From NCBI RefSeq assembly GCF_020283565.1, contig NC_060065.1:53468703-53532702 (forward strand): 64,000 nucleotides of DNA. The letters run 5' to 3'. The position numbers were made by a program, and so were the translations under genes. Below are positions 1 to 11,520 of the stretch, one piece after another (the first letter of the stretch is position 1; every line of letters starts with the position of its first letter). The stretch is from Trifolium pratense. Its lineage: Eukaryota; Streptophyta; Magnoliopsida; Fabales; Fabaceae. A model generated the notes under the pieces. It had not been told where the DNA came from. It made no database searches and saw nothing but the letters and a program-made list of their open reading frames with translations.

Positions 1-517
1 TGGTTGAAAAGATCTTAGTTCGCTTGGTTGCCAAAGACTTAGCACGAGAGATTAATCCTTGTGCAGAAATACTTTCCTCCTCACTAATTACACTTACTAG
101 TAGCTTTAATCTCTTTACGATATTATTCGTTAATAGTTTGTAGTTTTTGTTCACATGCAGGAAACCATGAAAAAAACTTGGATCATAGAAGTTTTTTTCT
201 TACATTTAGCATACTAAAAGCAACATCAATACAAAATTAGATACTATTAAAAATAATTTTTACTGAGGTATTAATTTTTACTAGTCAGTACATCATATAG
301 AGTAGTGTAGTCTTGTTCATGCAAACTAAAATCTTATGAATAATCCAAACACTTGGCAGCTTATAGCTTCTAATAGATATGTGGGATATCCACGTGGGAC
401 AAGAATGAAGATGAGTGAAGAATCCACTAACAATAACTAACTAACACTACTATGAAATTAATTAATTAATTAACTAATTAAGTCTTGGCAGTTGTTGACA
501 AGATATAGAGGGACACT
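1..517. other. intergenic, no gene seen
   Basis: AT-rich DNA without a convincing open frame or splice pattern. A short run of repeated attaattaa units lies near 460-480. I see no other structure. Confidence 0.5.
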
Positions 518-919
518 GGGCTCTGTTTGGTAACATAAATAAGCTAGCTTGTAGCTTATTATATGAGCTTATAAGCTTGTTTCAAAAAATTAGAGGTGTT
601 TGGTAACAAGCTTTTTGTACTAGCTTATAGCTTTTTTTCAGATGCTATTTCAAGTAGCATTTGAGCTTATAGCTTATAGCTTTTTACACTTTATTTCAAT
701 TTTACCCTTTAATTTAATAACTACCCACTCTAAAAAAATAAACTACCTACTATCAATTATGTAATTTTATATTTAATAACCACTTTAAAAGCTAATTTTA
801 CCAAACACTTTAATTTCAATAAGCTAGCTTTTCAGCTATCAGCTATAAGCTAGCTTTTCAGCTATCAGCTAGCTTATCAGCTATCAGCTAGCTTATAGCT
901 TATTTTTACCAAACAGACC
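518..919. mobile_element. MITE with tgtttggtaa ends
   Basis: The left end reads ctctgtttggtaa and the right end ttaccaaacagacc, which are inverted repeats of each other. The interior is made of iterated agctagcttatagct-like words, densest at 840-905, which can fold on themselves. A second, truncated copy of the family in opposite orientation lies at 16714-17000. No clear target-site duplication is visible, so the superfamily (perhaps hAT-like) is not settled. No protein is encoded. Confidence 0.65.
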
Positions 920-968
920 ATCATCAATGCAAATGTTACTTAGTGTCACTTTAGTTAATAAAAAAAAT

Positions 969-1955
969 GGCTTCAATGCAATTTTGACCCGAAGTTTTAA
1001 AATTGTGGGACTTGGCCTCCCAAATTTTAATTGATTGCTAAATTTCACAATTGCTCGAATTTTGCCTCCAAATATCCAAAATCCCTTAATAAACTTCAAT
1101 CCCAAATCAACTCCAAGCTTCATCTCCTCTTCCATTTTCATCTTCAACCCATTTTCATCTCCTCTGATTCCATCCTCCTTCTCTCCAAATTTTTTGTTCT
1201 TTTCCAATTTCATCATCGTTGTTCTCCCAAGAAAAAAGAGATATTTTTTTGACTGGTGTTGTGATGGGTGTTATTGCTACTCTGCACAAACTTTGTTGGT
1301 AGAATGCATTCTAAGGATTATGTGACATAATTGATTTGGTCTGAGTCAAATAGTGGTGGGTTGTTATAATTGTTGATGCTGGCTTTGCTTGGATGATTCT
1401 CATTATCATGTCTGATGGTAAATGCAGGTTTGGATAATTTGGCAAAGTGATTAATGCATGTTGGCATGTGTAGAGTAGGTGGTTAATACATATAGTGAGT
1501 GAGTGGTGTATGGTGTATTGTGCATAATAGGTAGTGATAATGGGTATGGTTTATAAGTGTTGCTGGCTTGCTGCAAATGAAAAAGTGGTTCATGTGTTTT
1601 GGATCCTGCTGCAAAAGTGGATTGTGCAGATAAGTGGATTATGGAGATAATTGATTCATGTGTGTTTCACAAATTTATTAGTAAAGTAGATACAAATCAG
1701 ACTTCCTTATTCTCTCACATTAGTTTTATTTTATTTATTATTTTTTAATCATTAGATAGCAAAAGAAGCTGACGTGACATCTAACTTCTAAGCCACTTAA
1801 ATGACTTGTCATGTCAGCGTTGAATTGATCAAAATTGAGCTTTTGCAAAAGAGGGTAAACAACTAAACATAAGGGGCCATAAATGTTATTTTGAAAATTA
1901 GACGACTAAAATCACAAGTTTTTGAAAGTTAAGAGGAAAAAAGTGCAATTTAGCC
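969..1955. mobile_element. Mutator-like non-autonomous element (candidate)
   Basis: Long imperfect inverted ends: the left begins ggcttcaatgcaattttg and the complement of the right begins ggctaaattgcactttt. The arms stay alignable for several tens of bases. The ends resemble those of the 40579-41249 element, which has a clean 9-bp target duplication. Here the duplication is not evident. The C/T-rich stretch 1090-1230 has an open frame, but nothing recognisable as a protein. Confidence 0.45.
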
Positions 1956-2388
1956 AAACATCAACTTTGTTTGGGATATATGCTATATACTATCAAACTA
2001 TGATTAAAAAAAAACAAATAATATGCAGCAAAAATGGCAATTATTATACATGTAAAGAAGGTAAAATGGTAAAATCAGATGCAACACCCATATGATATCA
2101 CAATCTGTTATATAAGCAAAAGGCAAAACTTGGCGCCTAATATCATATTTTTAGCAAAGGTTATGCAAATGAACAAACTAAATTTCCAATAAACTACTAG
2201 TCCCGAAAACACTAGCCAAAAACACGTAGAGAAGAAACAACAGCGCGCAACTGATGAAAGAAGCATGATGCCAACTTCAGATAGCAAGTCTTGACAGTTC
2301 AACCAACAGTAACAGGCGAAGCAATCCTTACATTAAGTGTATGTTCTTCACTCACAAAAGCAACATATGATGAGCCACCGGCTGTGAA
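1956..2388. other. 3' flank of the UBC gene
   Basis: AT-rich sequence just past the UBC stop codon, probably including its 3' UTR on the minus strand. No separate gene or repeat was recognised. Confidence 0.5.
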
Positions 2389-5300
2389 TCACAACATTTC
2401 CTGTGACTTCCGCACACAACGGCTAACCTTTTTCTTGAAATCATCTCTCCTGTCCCTCCACTCCTTCTGCAATATTAACATCACACAGGTCTAAGATAAA
2501 CTTCAAAACAATATTTCAAACTGTCAATGTTTTATAACGCGTCAATCAAAGATATTGGCAACAACAATTTGTATTTCTAGGATAGAGTTGTAGAGGGTTT
2601 CCCATAACAAAATATTACAGGATAATATGTTAAATTCTCCACTACTCAAATAAAAGACTCATACAATATATCCTAACTTTCTTTTTTTGTCGGACGACAC
2701 CTATATTTTATTCAGAAATGATAGATATTACGAAGACAGTTTATATGAGGGTTTCCCATAACTATGATATTGATATTAGTTTTTCAGTTGTATGTAATCA
2801 CTCAATTACTATTAGAGAAGTACTATACTATACAGTACATGCGTGTATAATATGCAATTTCACATCCCACTCTTTATACTCTGTAGTTATTATCAATGTA
2901 CATTAGAACTTAACTTTAAATACTCAATCTTAAGGAAATATCTACATAAATAATTGGAGAATATGTATTATTAAACAATCCAAGGACAGAAAGATTATTT
3001 TACTAATATATAAAATAACCAAGTCTAAAACATAAAGAAATCAGAGTGGCGCAGCGGAAGCGTGGTGGGCCCATAACCCACAGGTCCCTGGATTGAAACC
3101 AGGCTCTGATAAAAATGTTGTTTCTTTTTTCCCCCCTTTTTGGACTTTATATAAAAAATAAAGTCCATAACATAACAACATTGGTAAAACTAAGACTTTG
3201 TGTGATTCTCAGACTCGAGATCAATATCGGGTTGTCTTTCCTTCTCTAGGCTACAAATAAGTATAAAGAGAAAAGTGTGGTGCAGATTGCAATATAAAGT
3301 CGCGTAAATAAGGAAAATGGTCAAACTTACCGCAGCTTCAACATTTGTACGGTTTAGCACACCCCTATCTTATTTTGGGTCAAGCAAGGCATAAAAAAAA
3401 GAGGTCGCAAGGAAGTTCATCATCCCAGAAAGCCAGAACTAATTTTTATCATGTCAGATAATGCGAACACGCAGGCATGGAAATCTTACCCTACACATGA
3501 GTATTCAGCCTGCTTCAACCAGCTTGGGAAGGTTTAAAAGCTGCCCTCACAATGAGACAGTGTAAGAGTGCATGCACCAGTCTCACCCTACGAAAGTAAT
3601 GCTAAGCCTAAAACTGAGAGTGAATTTTTCTGCTAGTTTATTTCCTTCCAAATGCTCACCATATAATGACAATTGGGCTCATAACACATCCCTTGCCTAG
3701 TGTAGGGATCTCGGTACACATGCCTGCTGAGAGGAATCTTATAACAGAAAGCAAAAAATTTCTTAACAGAAATGGAATTTTAAGAAATCCTTAAAAAGTA
3801 GGCAAAAGAAATGTGTCTCATTCAGCTAGTAGTAACCCTTGTATCCAAGATGTTACGCGTATCAGCAGTGTATCGTGCCGAGTCTTTACTAGTTTAACAC
3901 ATATTTTAAATTTTAAACATGTCCTCTAAATTATGAAATGATGGATAAGTTATAAGATTATGGTTGATTCATGTATTCATGATGCGGGTTAGGGTAAGCA
4001 GGATGTGTTTTAATATTATCTTGTGACTAGGAAGGGTTTTCATCCCTGAACTTGTGGGGCAGGTAGGAGGAATGGGGAAGGGTTGTGTTCGGCAAAAACT
4101 TGTCCCTACTTAGTTACCCCATTGCTAAGTCTGCCGACATGCTAAAAGCAAAAGCATTCTCATTTTTCTTCTGTGCTTCATAACTCCAATTATAAAACAC
4201 TGATTTTCTTTTAAACCTAAAGTAATTTGAGTAACGCCTAAACTACGATATTGATATGATTTTTCAGTTGTATTTAATCACTCATAAAATCCATCCTTAC
4301 TAAAGATAGAAATTATCTCACTTTGTTATCTACTCGATTACTATTAGAAAAGTACTATACAGCACATGCTTGTATAATATGCAATTTCACATCCCACTCT
4401 TTACACGCTGTAGCTATTATCAATGTACATTAGAACTTAACTTTATTAAATACTCAATCTTAAGGAATTATCTACATAAATAATTGGAGAATATGTATTA
4501 TTAAAACTACCCAAGGACACGAGATTACTTTACTACTATATAAAATAACCAAGCCTATAACATTAACAAATCAGAGTGGCGCAGCGGAAGCGTGGTGGGC
4601 CCATAACCCACAGGTCCCTGGATCGAAACCAGGCTCTGATAATTTTTTATTTTTTATTTTGTATCCTTTTGGCCTTTATATAAAAAAATCTATAACATTA
4701 CAACATTGGTAAAACTAAGACTTTGGTGATTCTCGGACTCGAGATCAATATCGGGTTGTCTTTCCTTCTCTAGGCTACAAATAAGTGGAGTAGAAAGAGA
4801 AAGGTGTGGTGCAGATTGCAATATACAGTTGCGTAAATAAGGAAAATGGTCAAACTTACCGCAGCTTCAACATTTGCAGGAGATTCATCATTAGGCCCAG
4901 AAAGCATCGAAATGATACTCAACACTATACTCTCTACCTGCAAGACACCATACACAACACTTATTCAAAAGCAATTAAGAAGGTTTTAAAAGATTTACAA
5001 ATAGCAAGTATGTCAAATCCCTCATGGTGGACAAGAAGTGGCATAGCATTTCCCAGTGACATCCGGCAAATTATGACTCATATCAAACTAACTTTGAAAT
5101 TATTAACGATTAAATTAGCTTTAAGGCATTAAATATATGCTGTCTTTCGAGCAAATATCAATGATGGCTCTCCTTCAACTCATATCAAAGCTAGGTCATA
5201 CTAAATAACTTAAGCCAGGGCGTGTTGTAGTATTTAACAAAAAAGCCAGACATTGATCAATCAAATGGCCTTTAAGGCCTAACAAATCAGACAGCCTACT

Positions 5301-6688
5301 TAAAAAATTTAAGCCTACATATAAAAAGTTGAGCCTTTAAGTTTATTTAGTGATAACTTTATGACTTATTTTCAAAGAGGGTTTCAAGTCGAGACGAAAT
5401 TTTAAAAAGGCAAGCCAGGTCTAAAACAGCAACTCTATAGCAAGTAAACATATCAGGCTCGTGCCTTAGAAAGCTTGACCCACTCTAGCACATTTCCACC
5501 CTTATTAAACAAAAGCATGCTAAAGGAATACTAGACACTGCTAATCGGCAACGGCAATTCTATTACTAAGCTGATTTAGTCAGCAATATCAATGCAGAAT
5601 CACCAACAGGATAATGAAGGGCATAATTCTCATCATTGGTATAAAGGAACTGAATTTATTATAGTTTTATATTTTCACATACTGTATGAACAGGTGTCCA
5701 GCGCTCACTTGCAAGCTCGTAACCATTTGGGTCATCCCCAGGAGGATGAAGAATAGATATACAAACCCGACCATCAGGATATACTGCAAAACGGAACAAC
5801 ATCATTCAACTTCATCTTTTAACCAAAGCAATATCACAAATGAGAAAAACCTATGATGCACAGACAAGATACGAGTATGTCCGATACAATACAGTATCAG
5901 ATGTTGTTACTGTAATATGCATCGAGTATGATACACTCAACATTTGACCTATCCGTGCATCAGAGAGAAAAACCAACCATTGGGATGCCATATATCTGAG
6001 GTGAATTTCACTGATGGTGGACTGTTTGGGTAGTTGGGCGGAAAGCTCATAATGGCATTGAAAAATCCTCCCTCGCTACAAGAAATTTAAAGAATTGACA
6101 AACAAATAAGCTGAATGATAACAGAAAGTAAACAAAACAAAAACTATTAAAGCACTAAACTCCAAAACCAATTCAATTAATGATCAGCATAATCAATCTG
6201 TATTCTTTCTACCAGTTCATTTACTTCTTAATACAAGAAACACCAAAACCAAGCAATTCAAGAAAACTTTGAGTAACCCCCCAATAAGTATAATTAAAAA
6301 AAAAATCTTTAGAGGAAAAACAAAAACCCCATCAAAGAAAATCAAATAATTAACACTAAAAACCTAAGTAACAATTGGAATCATATAAATTTATGCAAAT
6401 TAAAAGAAAGGGTATTAAATTTAATTTCTTGATTGATAGAAAAAGCTTACTAAAGAGTATCTGGTGGTCCAATTATGGTTACACTCCATTCAAAAATATT
6501 GGTTTCATCAACCAAACCAGCGGAAAAGCCATCAACAGGATGTTTACAAAGATCTGTAAGAAAAGTGAGGTTAATTAGAACATAGCGGAAAATTGACGCG
6601 AATGAAAAGTTTGAAGAAATTCAAAGAGAATTTGTTGAATACCTTTGAGCTGTTTTTGAAGGAGAAGGCTTGCTTGAGAGGCTGCCAT
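2389..6688 (-). CDS. ubiquitin-conjugating enzyme E2, UBC7/13/14 (UBE2G) type
   Basis: Accepts ubiquitin from E1 on a catalytic cysteine and passes it on with an E3; plant members of this group act in ubiquitination including ER-associated degradation (family knowledge). CDS: complement(join(2389..2466,4860..4937,5683..5783,5978..6075,6451..6553,6643..6688)), giving 167 residues, the usual family length. Every junction is GT-AG and the frame closes exactly. The start is [15 protein letters not shown]. The core includes [15 protein letters not shown], then [18 protein letters not shown] with active cysteine at about residue 90 and the acidic insertion typical of G-type E2s. The end is [10 protein letters not shown]. 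The large last intron (2467-4859) holds two initiator tRNA genes and a partial copy of exon 5. The gene looks intact. Confidence 0.95.
2762..3347. repeat. local duplication, copy A (with tRNA and exon-5 remnant)
   Basis: Aligns throughout with 4242-4876, with small indels and substitutions. It carries the first initiator tRNA gene and ends with the donor site plus the last few codons of UBC exon 5 (minus strand, about 3330-3347). Similarity stops abruptly inside the exon sequence. Confidence 0.85.
3040..3111 (+). tRNA. tRNA-iMet (CAT), copy 1
   Basis: A 72-nt cloverleaf beginning atcagagtggcgcagcgga, with paired acceptor arms atcagag/ctctgat, anticodon cat in gggcccataaccc, and the A-type T-loop of plant initiator tRNAs. 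A T-rich Pol III terminator follows after 3120. The T-loop reads attgaaa where copy 2 has atcgaaa, so conserved C56 is T. It sits antisense in the last UBC intron. Confidence 0.9.
3348..4241. other. unique spacer between the two intron duplicates
   Basis: About 0.9 kb of intronic sequence with no match to the flanking duplicates. More GC-rich words occur around 3400-3740, but no frame or repeat was recognised. It separates the copies, so this is not a simple head-to-tail tandem. Confidence 0.4.
4242..4876. repeat. local duplication, copy B (ancestral, overlaps real exon 5)
   Basis: Partner of 2762-3347, 1,530 bp away when measured tRNA to tRNA. This copy continues into the complete functional UBC exon 5 (4860-4937, minus strand), so it is likely the source copy. 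Confidence 0.85.
4570..4641 (+). tRNA. tRNA-iMet (CAT), copy 2
   Basis: Same 72-nt initiator tRNA as at 3040, but with the canonical T-loop atcgaaa. All stems pair. A run of T's starting at 4644 is a good Pol III terminator. Upstream acaaa resembles the CAA motif near plant tRNA start sites. It lies antisense in the last UBC intron. The mature 3' end plus CCA is complementary to the primer-binding sites at 20116 and 50633. Confidence 0.95.
5200..5510. repeat. fragment related to the 8770-10412 element
   Basis: Inside UBC intron 4 (4938-5682), words such as ggcctttaaggcct, aagcctac and tttaagccta recur as in the ends of the element at 8770-10412. The termini are missing, so this is a decayed fragment at best. 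Confidence 0.3.
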
Positions 6689-6833
6689 GGAAAGAGAGAG
6701 AGAGAGAGGTTGAAGAGCTGAAGAAGGAGGGTTTGCTTGCTTGTGAGATTGTGAAGATACAAAATCAAAAGAGAAGTTCTAAAGCTCACACTTTGATTAT
6801 TTGTATCATTCAGATTATTTGTATCATTCAATT

Positions 6834-7601
6834 TAGGGGTTTAAGTGGGCCGGATTGAGTTGGGTTTGGCCAAAACCCAAACCTAAACGACATATGGTAC
6901 TCCGGGTTGTGTTTAGTAAAATAACCACCCGTTATAAAATTGGGTCGGGTTGGGTAAATCCACCAATTTCCGGGTTGAATTGGGCTGGGTTGTTGTGGGT
7001 TGCCCAAATTATTTTTCTATTTTTTTTATATTAAATATCTAAAAATATTTTTTCATAAAAAATAACTCAATCAATGTATTTTCTTGAAAAATAGGGTAAC
7101 TTTTTTTCACTATAAAAAATAATCAACCATTTTTTTGTGTAAATCTACTAATTTACAAGTTGGACAGCGTGTTATCTAAATGATTTTTTTTTCTTTTTTT
7201 AATATCAAATGACTAAACCATGAATCACTATATTTGTTTATGAAAATTATTCAATTTTTTAAAATTTTAAAAAAATAATGCGAAAAATTATCATATTTGT
7301 TCATAAAAATTATTCAATCTTTTTGATTTTCGTAAAAAATAGTATAACTCATTTTCAATATAAAAATATTTAATAATCAAATGAAAAAATCTTTAGTATT
7401 TTCATAAAAAAAATTCAAGAAACATAGCAATAGTGGGTTAGTGGGTTTTTTGGGGTGGGTCCGGTTTTACCCGAAACCCGACTTTTTTAATGGATTTTTC
7501 ATTTTTGAAATTCATATCCACCCACTTGCCCGACCCAACCCACTTTTTTGGGTTGGATTGGGTGGGTTTGACCGGATTTGCCCAACCCATATACACCCCT
7601 A
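6834..7601. mobile_element. hAT-like non-autonomous element with 8-bp TSD
   Basis: Ends are taggggt and acccccta-type inverted repeats followed by gggttgggt-rich subterminal repeats. The 8-bp target duplication attcaatt lies at 6826-6833 and 7602-7609, as expected for hAT transposons. No transposase frame is present; the interior is AT-rich. It sits about 145 bp upstream of the UBC start codon, so it may affect that promoter. Confidence 0.8.
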
Positions 7602-7609
7602 ATTCAATT

Positions 7610-8069
7610 ATCTATAACAGGGAATAGGGGGAGTTTGAGCTGGCTTTTTTTTTGTCCATTTTGCCTTTCACTATAATTTGAAATAACACTTAACATTAAT
7701 ACCACCAATACCCTTGATTTTGTTAGTATCAACAAATTTTTTTTATTAACCAACTCACAATAACATAAGACATATTGTTTTTTTTTTACATAAGTTAGTC
7801 ACAGGCAGGCGCGGAACGCGCTTACCTGACCCGCTAGTTATTATAAAGAGTTTAAGTTTAATCATAGGATTTAATTCATCTATACACTAAATAGAAAATT
7901 TTTAAATCAAATTGTTTATTTCTTTTATGGCAACACAAGATATATGTTAAAAAGAACTAGATACATTAAATTTTTAATAAATCTAAAAAATAAAATTTTT
8001 GTTATATTAAAGATCGGATGAAGTTTAATTTATTAGACTTTATATGTGTAACACTCATTAATCTAATCG
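7610..8069. other. intergenic, with a possible Helitron 3' end
   Basis: AT-rich. At 7810-7837 a gcgcg/cgcgc hairpin is followed by ctag and then T, the layout of a Helitron 3' terminus. No matching TC 5' end was found, so I do not call an element. Confidence 0.3.
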
Positions 8070-8077
8070 TCATCAGG

Positions 8078-8613
8078 CAAGGTTCTCAGAACCGGACCGA
8101 TCATCGAACCGGCGAGCTCACCGGTTCAAGATTCAATTGGTCGGACCGGGTTCAATTGGGGTCGAACCGTTTTTAATTAAATATATATTTTAATTAATAT
8201 ATAAATAAAAATATGTGAATAATTGCTCAATATTTCATAATTTCACACATTAAAAAGATAAAATATCACAAGTCAAAATAAAATAAAATTTATAATTCAA
8301 ACCAAATGAAAAACAGATGAAAAACAAAAACATTTCCTATTCCTACAACGTCGTTGTTTTGTTTCAGATTTTTTTTTAAAAAAAAAAAAGGTTAAAATGA
8401 CGTCGTCTTGCTCTATTTTTTTTTTTTTTAAAAAAAACTGCAAAACTGTTTGAACCGGCCGACCGGTTCGCCGGTTCAACCCGGTTCAACCCCGGTTCAC
8501 GCGTTTTTTTGCCGGTCGGTTTCCTATCCATTTTTTGCTTAAAACCGAACCTTTTTTATGACCGGTTCACGGTCCGACCGGTCCGACCGGCCGGTCCGGT
8601 TTTGATAACCTTG
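8078..8613. mobile_element. hAT-like MITE, accgg-rich ends, 8-bp TSD
   Basis: The left end caaggttctcagaaccgga and right end tccggttttgataaccttg form inverted repeats. The target duplication tcatcagg is exact at 8070-8077 and 8614-8621. Clusters of ccggtt/aaccgg words fill both ends, and the middle is AT-rich. No coding capacity. Confidence 0.85.
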
Positions 8614-9103
8614 TCATCAGGGACGGATCCAGAAACTTATCACATCGGGGACTGAAAAATAGTAAAATAATAATAAAAATGAATATAGATTTTTCTATTA
8701 CATGTGTCTATGTAATTATTTTTTTAATGTTATCGTGTTATATTTATGAAGTTCTTGTTTAATGGTGACTAGGGTTGGGAATAGTCAGGCGGCCTACAGG
8801 CGCCTTCGGCCTGACCTGTTTATTAAAAATGCTAGACCCAAGCTTTGAAAAGAGCCTATTTACATAAATAGGTCAGACTCAGACTTTTAAAAAAGCCTAC
8901 AAAGTCTGATAGGCCGGCCTGTTTATATTTAATAATTATTATTTATATAATAATTGTATTATGGCATACTTAATTGACTTTGTCGTAATCGTATTTGTTA
9001 TTTTATTATCTTTTAATTCTTGTGCTAATCATTTTATTAGCTTTTTCTTAATGTTGTAGAAATTATAAAATTTAAATGTGAAATAGGCTTTAAGGTCTAT
9101 TTA

Positions 9104-10246
9104 GTCTATGTTTGGTTACACGTCCAAAACCATTAAACGTACGTTTATAGGCCTTAACGTGATTTTATCATTCTTACAAAGTGTTTGGGTTTTTATGGAG
9201 AAATCAATTTTGTAGTCAAAACGTGATTATATATGAAGCTGGTATTTGTAGCTTCCGCGTTATGCAAACTTGATTCTATCATTTTTTATATTGTTAAACT
9301 GTGTGTATATTCCCAACTAACCTTCATTGCCTTTTGTTTATTTAATTTAATGCATTTTTTTTAATTTCAATTCTTTATTGTGACACAATAATTTATAAGT
9401 TTTGTTGACTAATACTAGGACACTAATTAATATTTCATCGGTTCTTTTTTAAGTGTCGTTTTGAAATATTAACATCAAATTAACGAAGTGTATTTTTGTA
9501 CATATTTTTCCTGTTATACTCTCATTTTAATCCACCAATAAATTCTTATTTTTTTAGTCCTTGTGAGCTTAACTTAGTTGACAGGGGCGTCACACTATAT
9601 ATGTGCAGGGTTCGAACCTCGGACACTCTACTTATTCAGCTTTAAGTGAATTTTTTAGCCACCGGACTACTTTACCCAAAAAATAAGGTCAAAATAGATC
9701 ATATTAGTAAAAACATAAGGTCAAACAACATCTCATATGCTAATATTTGCATGTATATATTAGTAAACAAATAAGATCAAATTAGGTCATATGAAATTAT
9801 GAATAGTACACTAAGTAAAAAATAAGTCATTTATTTTGGGATAGAGGGAGTACATCATATTTAAATAAGAAGAATTTTCTATTATATGCAAATTTATACA
9901 TATTAAAAAATTCAAAAGAGTAAATTTGTATTAAAATTTGTGCATTTTATATTAAATGCATAATTTTTAATAAATAATTGTTGTTTTTCAATACAAAATT
10001 ACTACGTTTTGTTGTACATAGACAAACCCAAATAAAAATAATGTATGTTATATAAATTTATCTATGTCCATTATGGTAATTATACATTCAAAAGCAATTT
10101 TGTTTAAAATTATCCAAACAACATGGATTGATAACAATCAATTCTAAATTATTGTATCCAAACATAAATCAATTCTGTCAAAATCAATTCTATCAAACTC
10201 AATTCTGTCAAAATCAATTCTGTCTACCACAGAACCAAACACATAC
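9104..10246. mobile_element. nested PIF/Harbinger-like MITE
   Basis: Termini gtctatgtttgg and ccaaacacatac are imperfect inverted repeats, flanked by tta on both sides (9101-9103 and 10247-10249), the usual 3-bp Harbinger target. The right subterminal part iterates caattctgtcaaaat-like words at 10135-10220. It interrupts the 8770-10412 element. Confidence 0.55.
9561..9672 (+). mobile_element. tRNA-derived SINE, copy 1
   Basis: It has a Pol III A-box-like gcttaacttagttgaca, an exact B box ggttcgaacc at 9609-9618, and a tail gccaccggactac. The same family occurs in degenerate form at 16529, 20362 (minus), 34294 and 46697. It is the innermost layer of a three-level nest. Confidence 0.55.
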
Positions 10247-10420
10247 TTAGCCTATTTAAAAAGACTATATAAAGGCATTTATGTAACACATACTTTTAAA
10301 CAGGCTACAAGGCCAGACTTAAAAAAGACTCAGACCAAAAAAAATAGCATTTGATAGGTCGTAGGACAGGCTCAGTCATATCAAATCATGGCCTGGCCTA
10401 TTCCCAACCCTAATGGTGAC

Positions 10421-11074
10421 TGATGACTAATCGTCTCCAGAAAATATGTGGGGCATAAAAAATAAGTTCTTCCCCTCAATCGAATTTTGTTCACACGCAA
10501 GAGCCAAATATGAAACTTTTGACCACTTACTTAAGAGACCAAAAACTCTTACCACTCGAAACAACTAATTTTTTGTTTATTAAAAGGCTATATATTTTTA
10601 ATAATTCAACATTTATAATTGTCCGACAATATAAATATTTTTACATCGTAAATACATATCAATTAAATTCTTATTTATATAATGTAAATGATAAATAATA
10701 GATATATTTATAAATTATAATATACTAATGGTATATGATATAATATGATATATTATGTATATGTATGTAGATGGGGGGCTTGGCCATTACTTGTAATCTG
10801 CACTAATTCTAGATAAGTAATTAACATCACTAACATTACATATAACTAAAACGAACTAAATCGTCCTCTGCACTCGTCATCCAATTGTTTGTCTTGTCCT
10901 GCTCCAAATCTAAAGGATGATAACCAAGTAAATTAGAAAAGAAATAGGTGTTCCAGAAACACATTTGTCGCAACACCTTGCTGATTCGTTTCTAATTTTT
11001 TTTTTTTTTTATTTCATTCTTTTACGTAATAACTGTAACTATAACTGATTTAATTCATTTCTCTCATCTGACAG
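10421..11074. other. intergenic, repeat remnants
   Basis: A degraded segment at 10430-10560 (gtggggcataaa ... caagagccaaa) resembles sequence at 23620-23710 and probably comes from a dispersed repeat. The rest is AT-rich with no gene. Confidence 0.4.
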
Positions 11075-11125
11075 GATGGCACCCGAGGTCATGCAGCTGA
11101 ATAGTTATAGCTTCGAGTCTACGAG
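11075..11125 (+). pseudogene. orphan protein-kinase exon relic
   Basis: An isolated 51-bp exon-like stretch with a good acceptor (ctgacag) and donor (gtaggt). With a split Trp codon it reads (W)MAPEVMQLNSYSFESTR, matching the activation-segment end of Ser/Thr kinases (WMAPEV ... G/YYDFKADIWS-like). No neighbouring kinase exons were found, so it is probably a leftover fragment, perhaps moved by a transposon. Confidence 0.5.
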
Positions 11126-11163
11126 GTAGGTAGCTTCTTTTCTAATATTTCTTTTATGATAAA

Positions 11164-11283
11164 TGTTAAGAAGTCCCACATCGGTTGAGAGATGGTCTGA
11201 CTAAGTGTTTATAAACTAGAGACAATTCTTACTTTACAAGCCGGTTTTATAAGGATGAGTTAGGTCCAATACTCATTTATTCA
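11164..11283 (+). mobile_element. solo LTR of the TRIM family
   Basis: Begins tgttaagaagtcccacatcg and continues with gagatggtctgactaagtg and ttataaactagag, closely matching the two 119-bp LTRs at 19894-20247 but on the opposite strand. No primer-binding site or second LTR follows, so it is a solo LTR. Confidence 0.7.
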
Positions 11284-11520
11284 ATTGTGGTGCGTTTTAG
11301 ATGTTTGATATTATGAAAAATGGTGATCCAAGATAAGTGACATTTGTTTAACTAACATTGTCGCAGTCATAAAGACATAATAATAATAAAAAAAGTCATC
11401 TATGATATAGTAACTAACTAGTATCACATTCAATTAAGGGCAATTTAATTAGACAACGTGACTGCTCTTAATTTAGTTTATTCAGTTACTTATTACAGCT
11501 TAGTTAATTAGATGATTTTT

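Larger units (their letters stand above)
8770..10412. mobile_element. hAT-like element carrying nested insertions
   Basis: Ends tagggttgggaatag and ctattcccaaccctata-like inverted repeats are flanked by the 8-bp duplication atggtgac at 8762-8769 and 10413-10420. Both ends contain ggcctgacc/aggcctac words. Most of its 1.6 kb is a second element (9104-10246), which itself holds a SINE (9561-9672). No transposase frame. Confidence 0.75.

Noticed and set aside
2762..4641. Possible CRISPR-like or tRNA array
   Set aside because: Only two long copies with unrelated spacing; a local duplication in a plant intron explains it.
7806..7837. Second Helitron
   Set aside because: Good hairpin-CTAG 3' end but no 5' TC terminus found, so kept only as a note.
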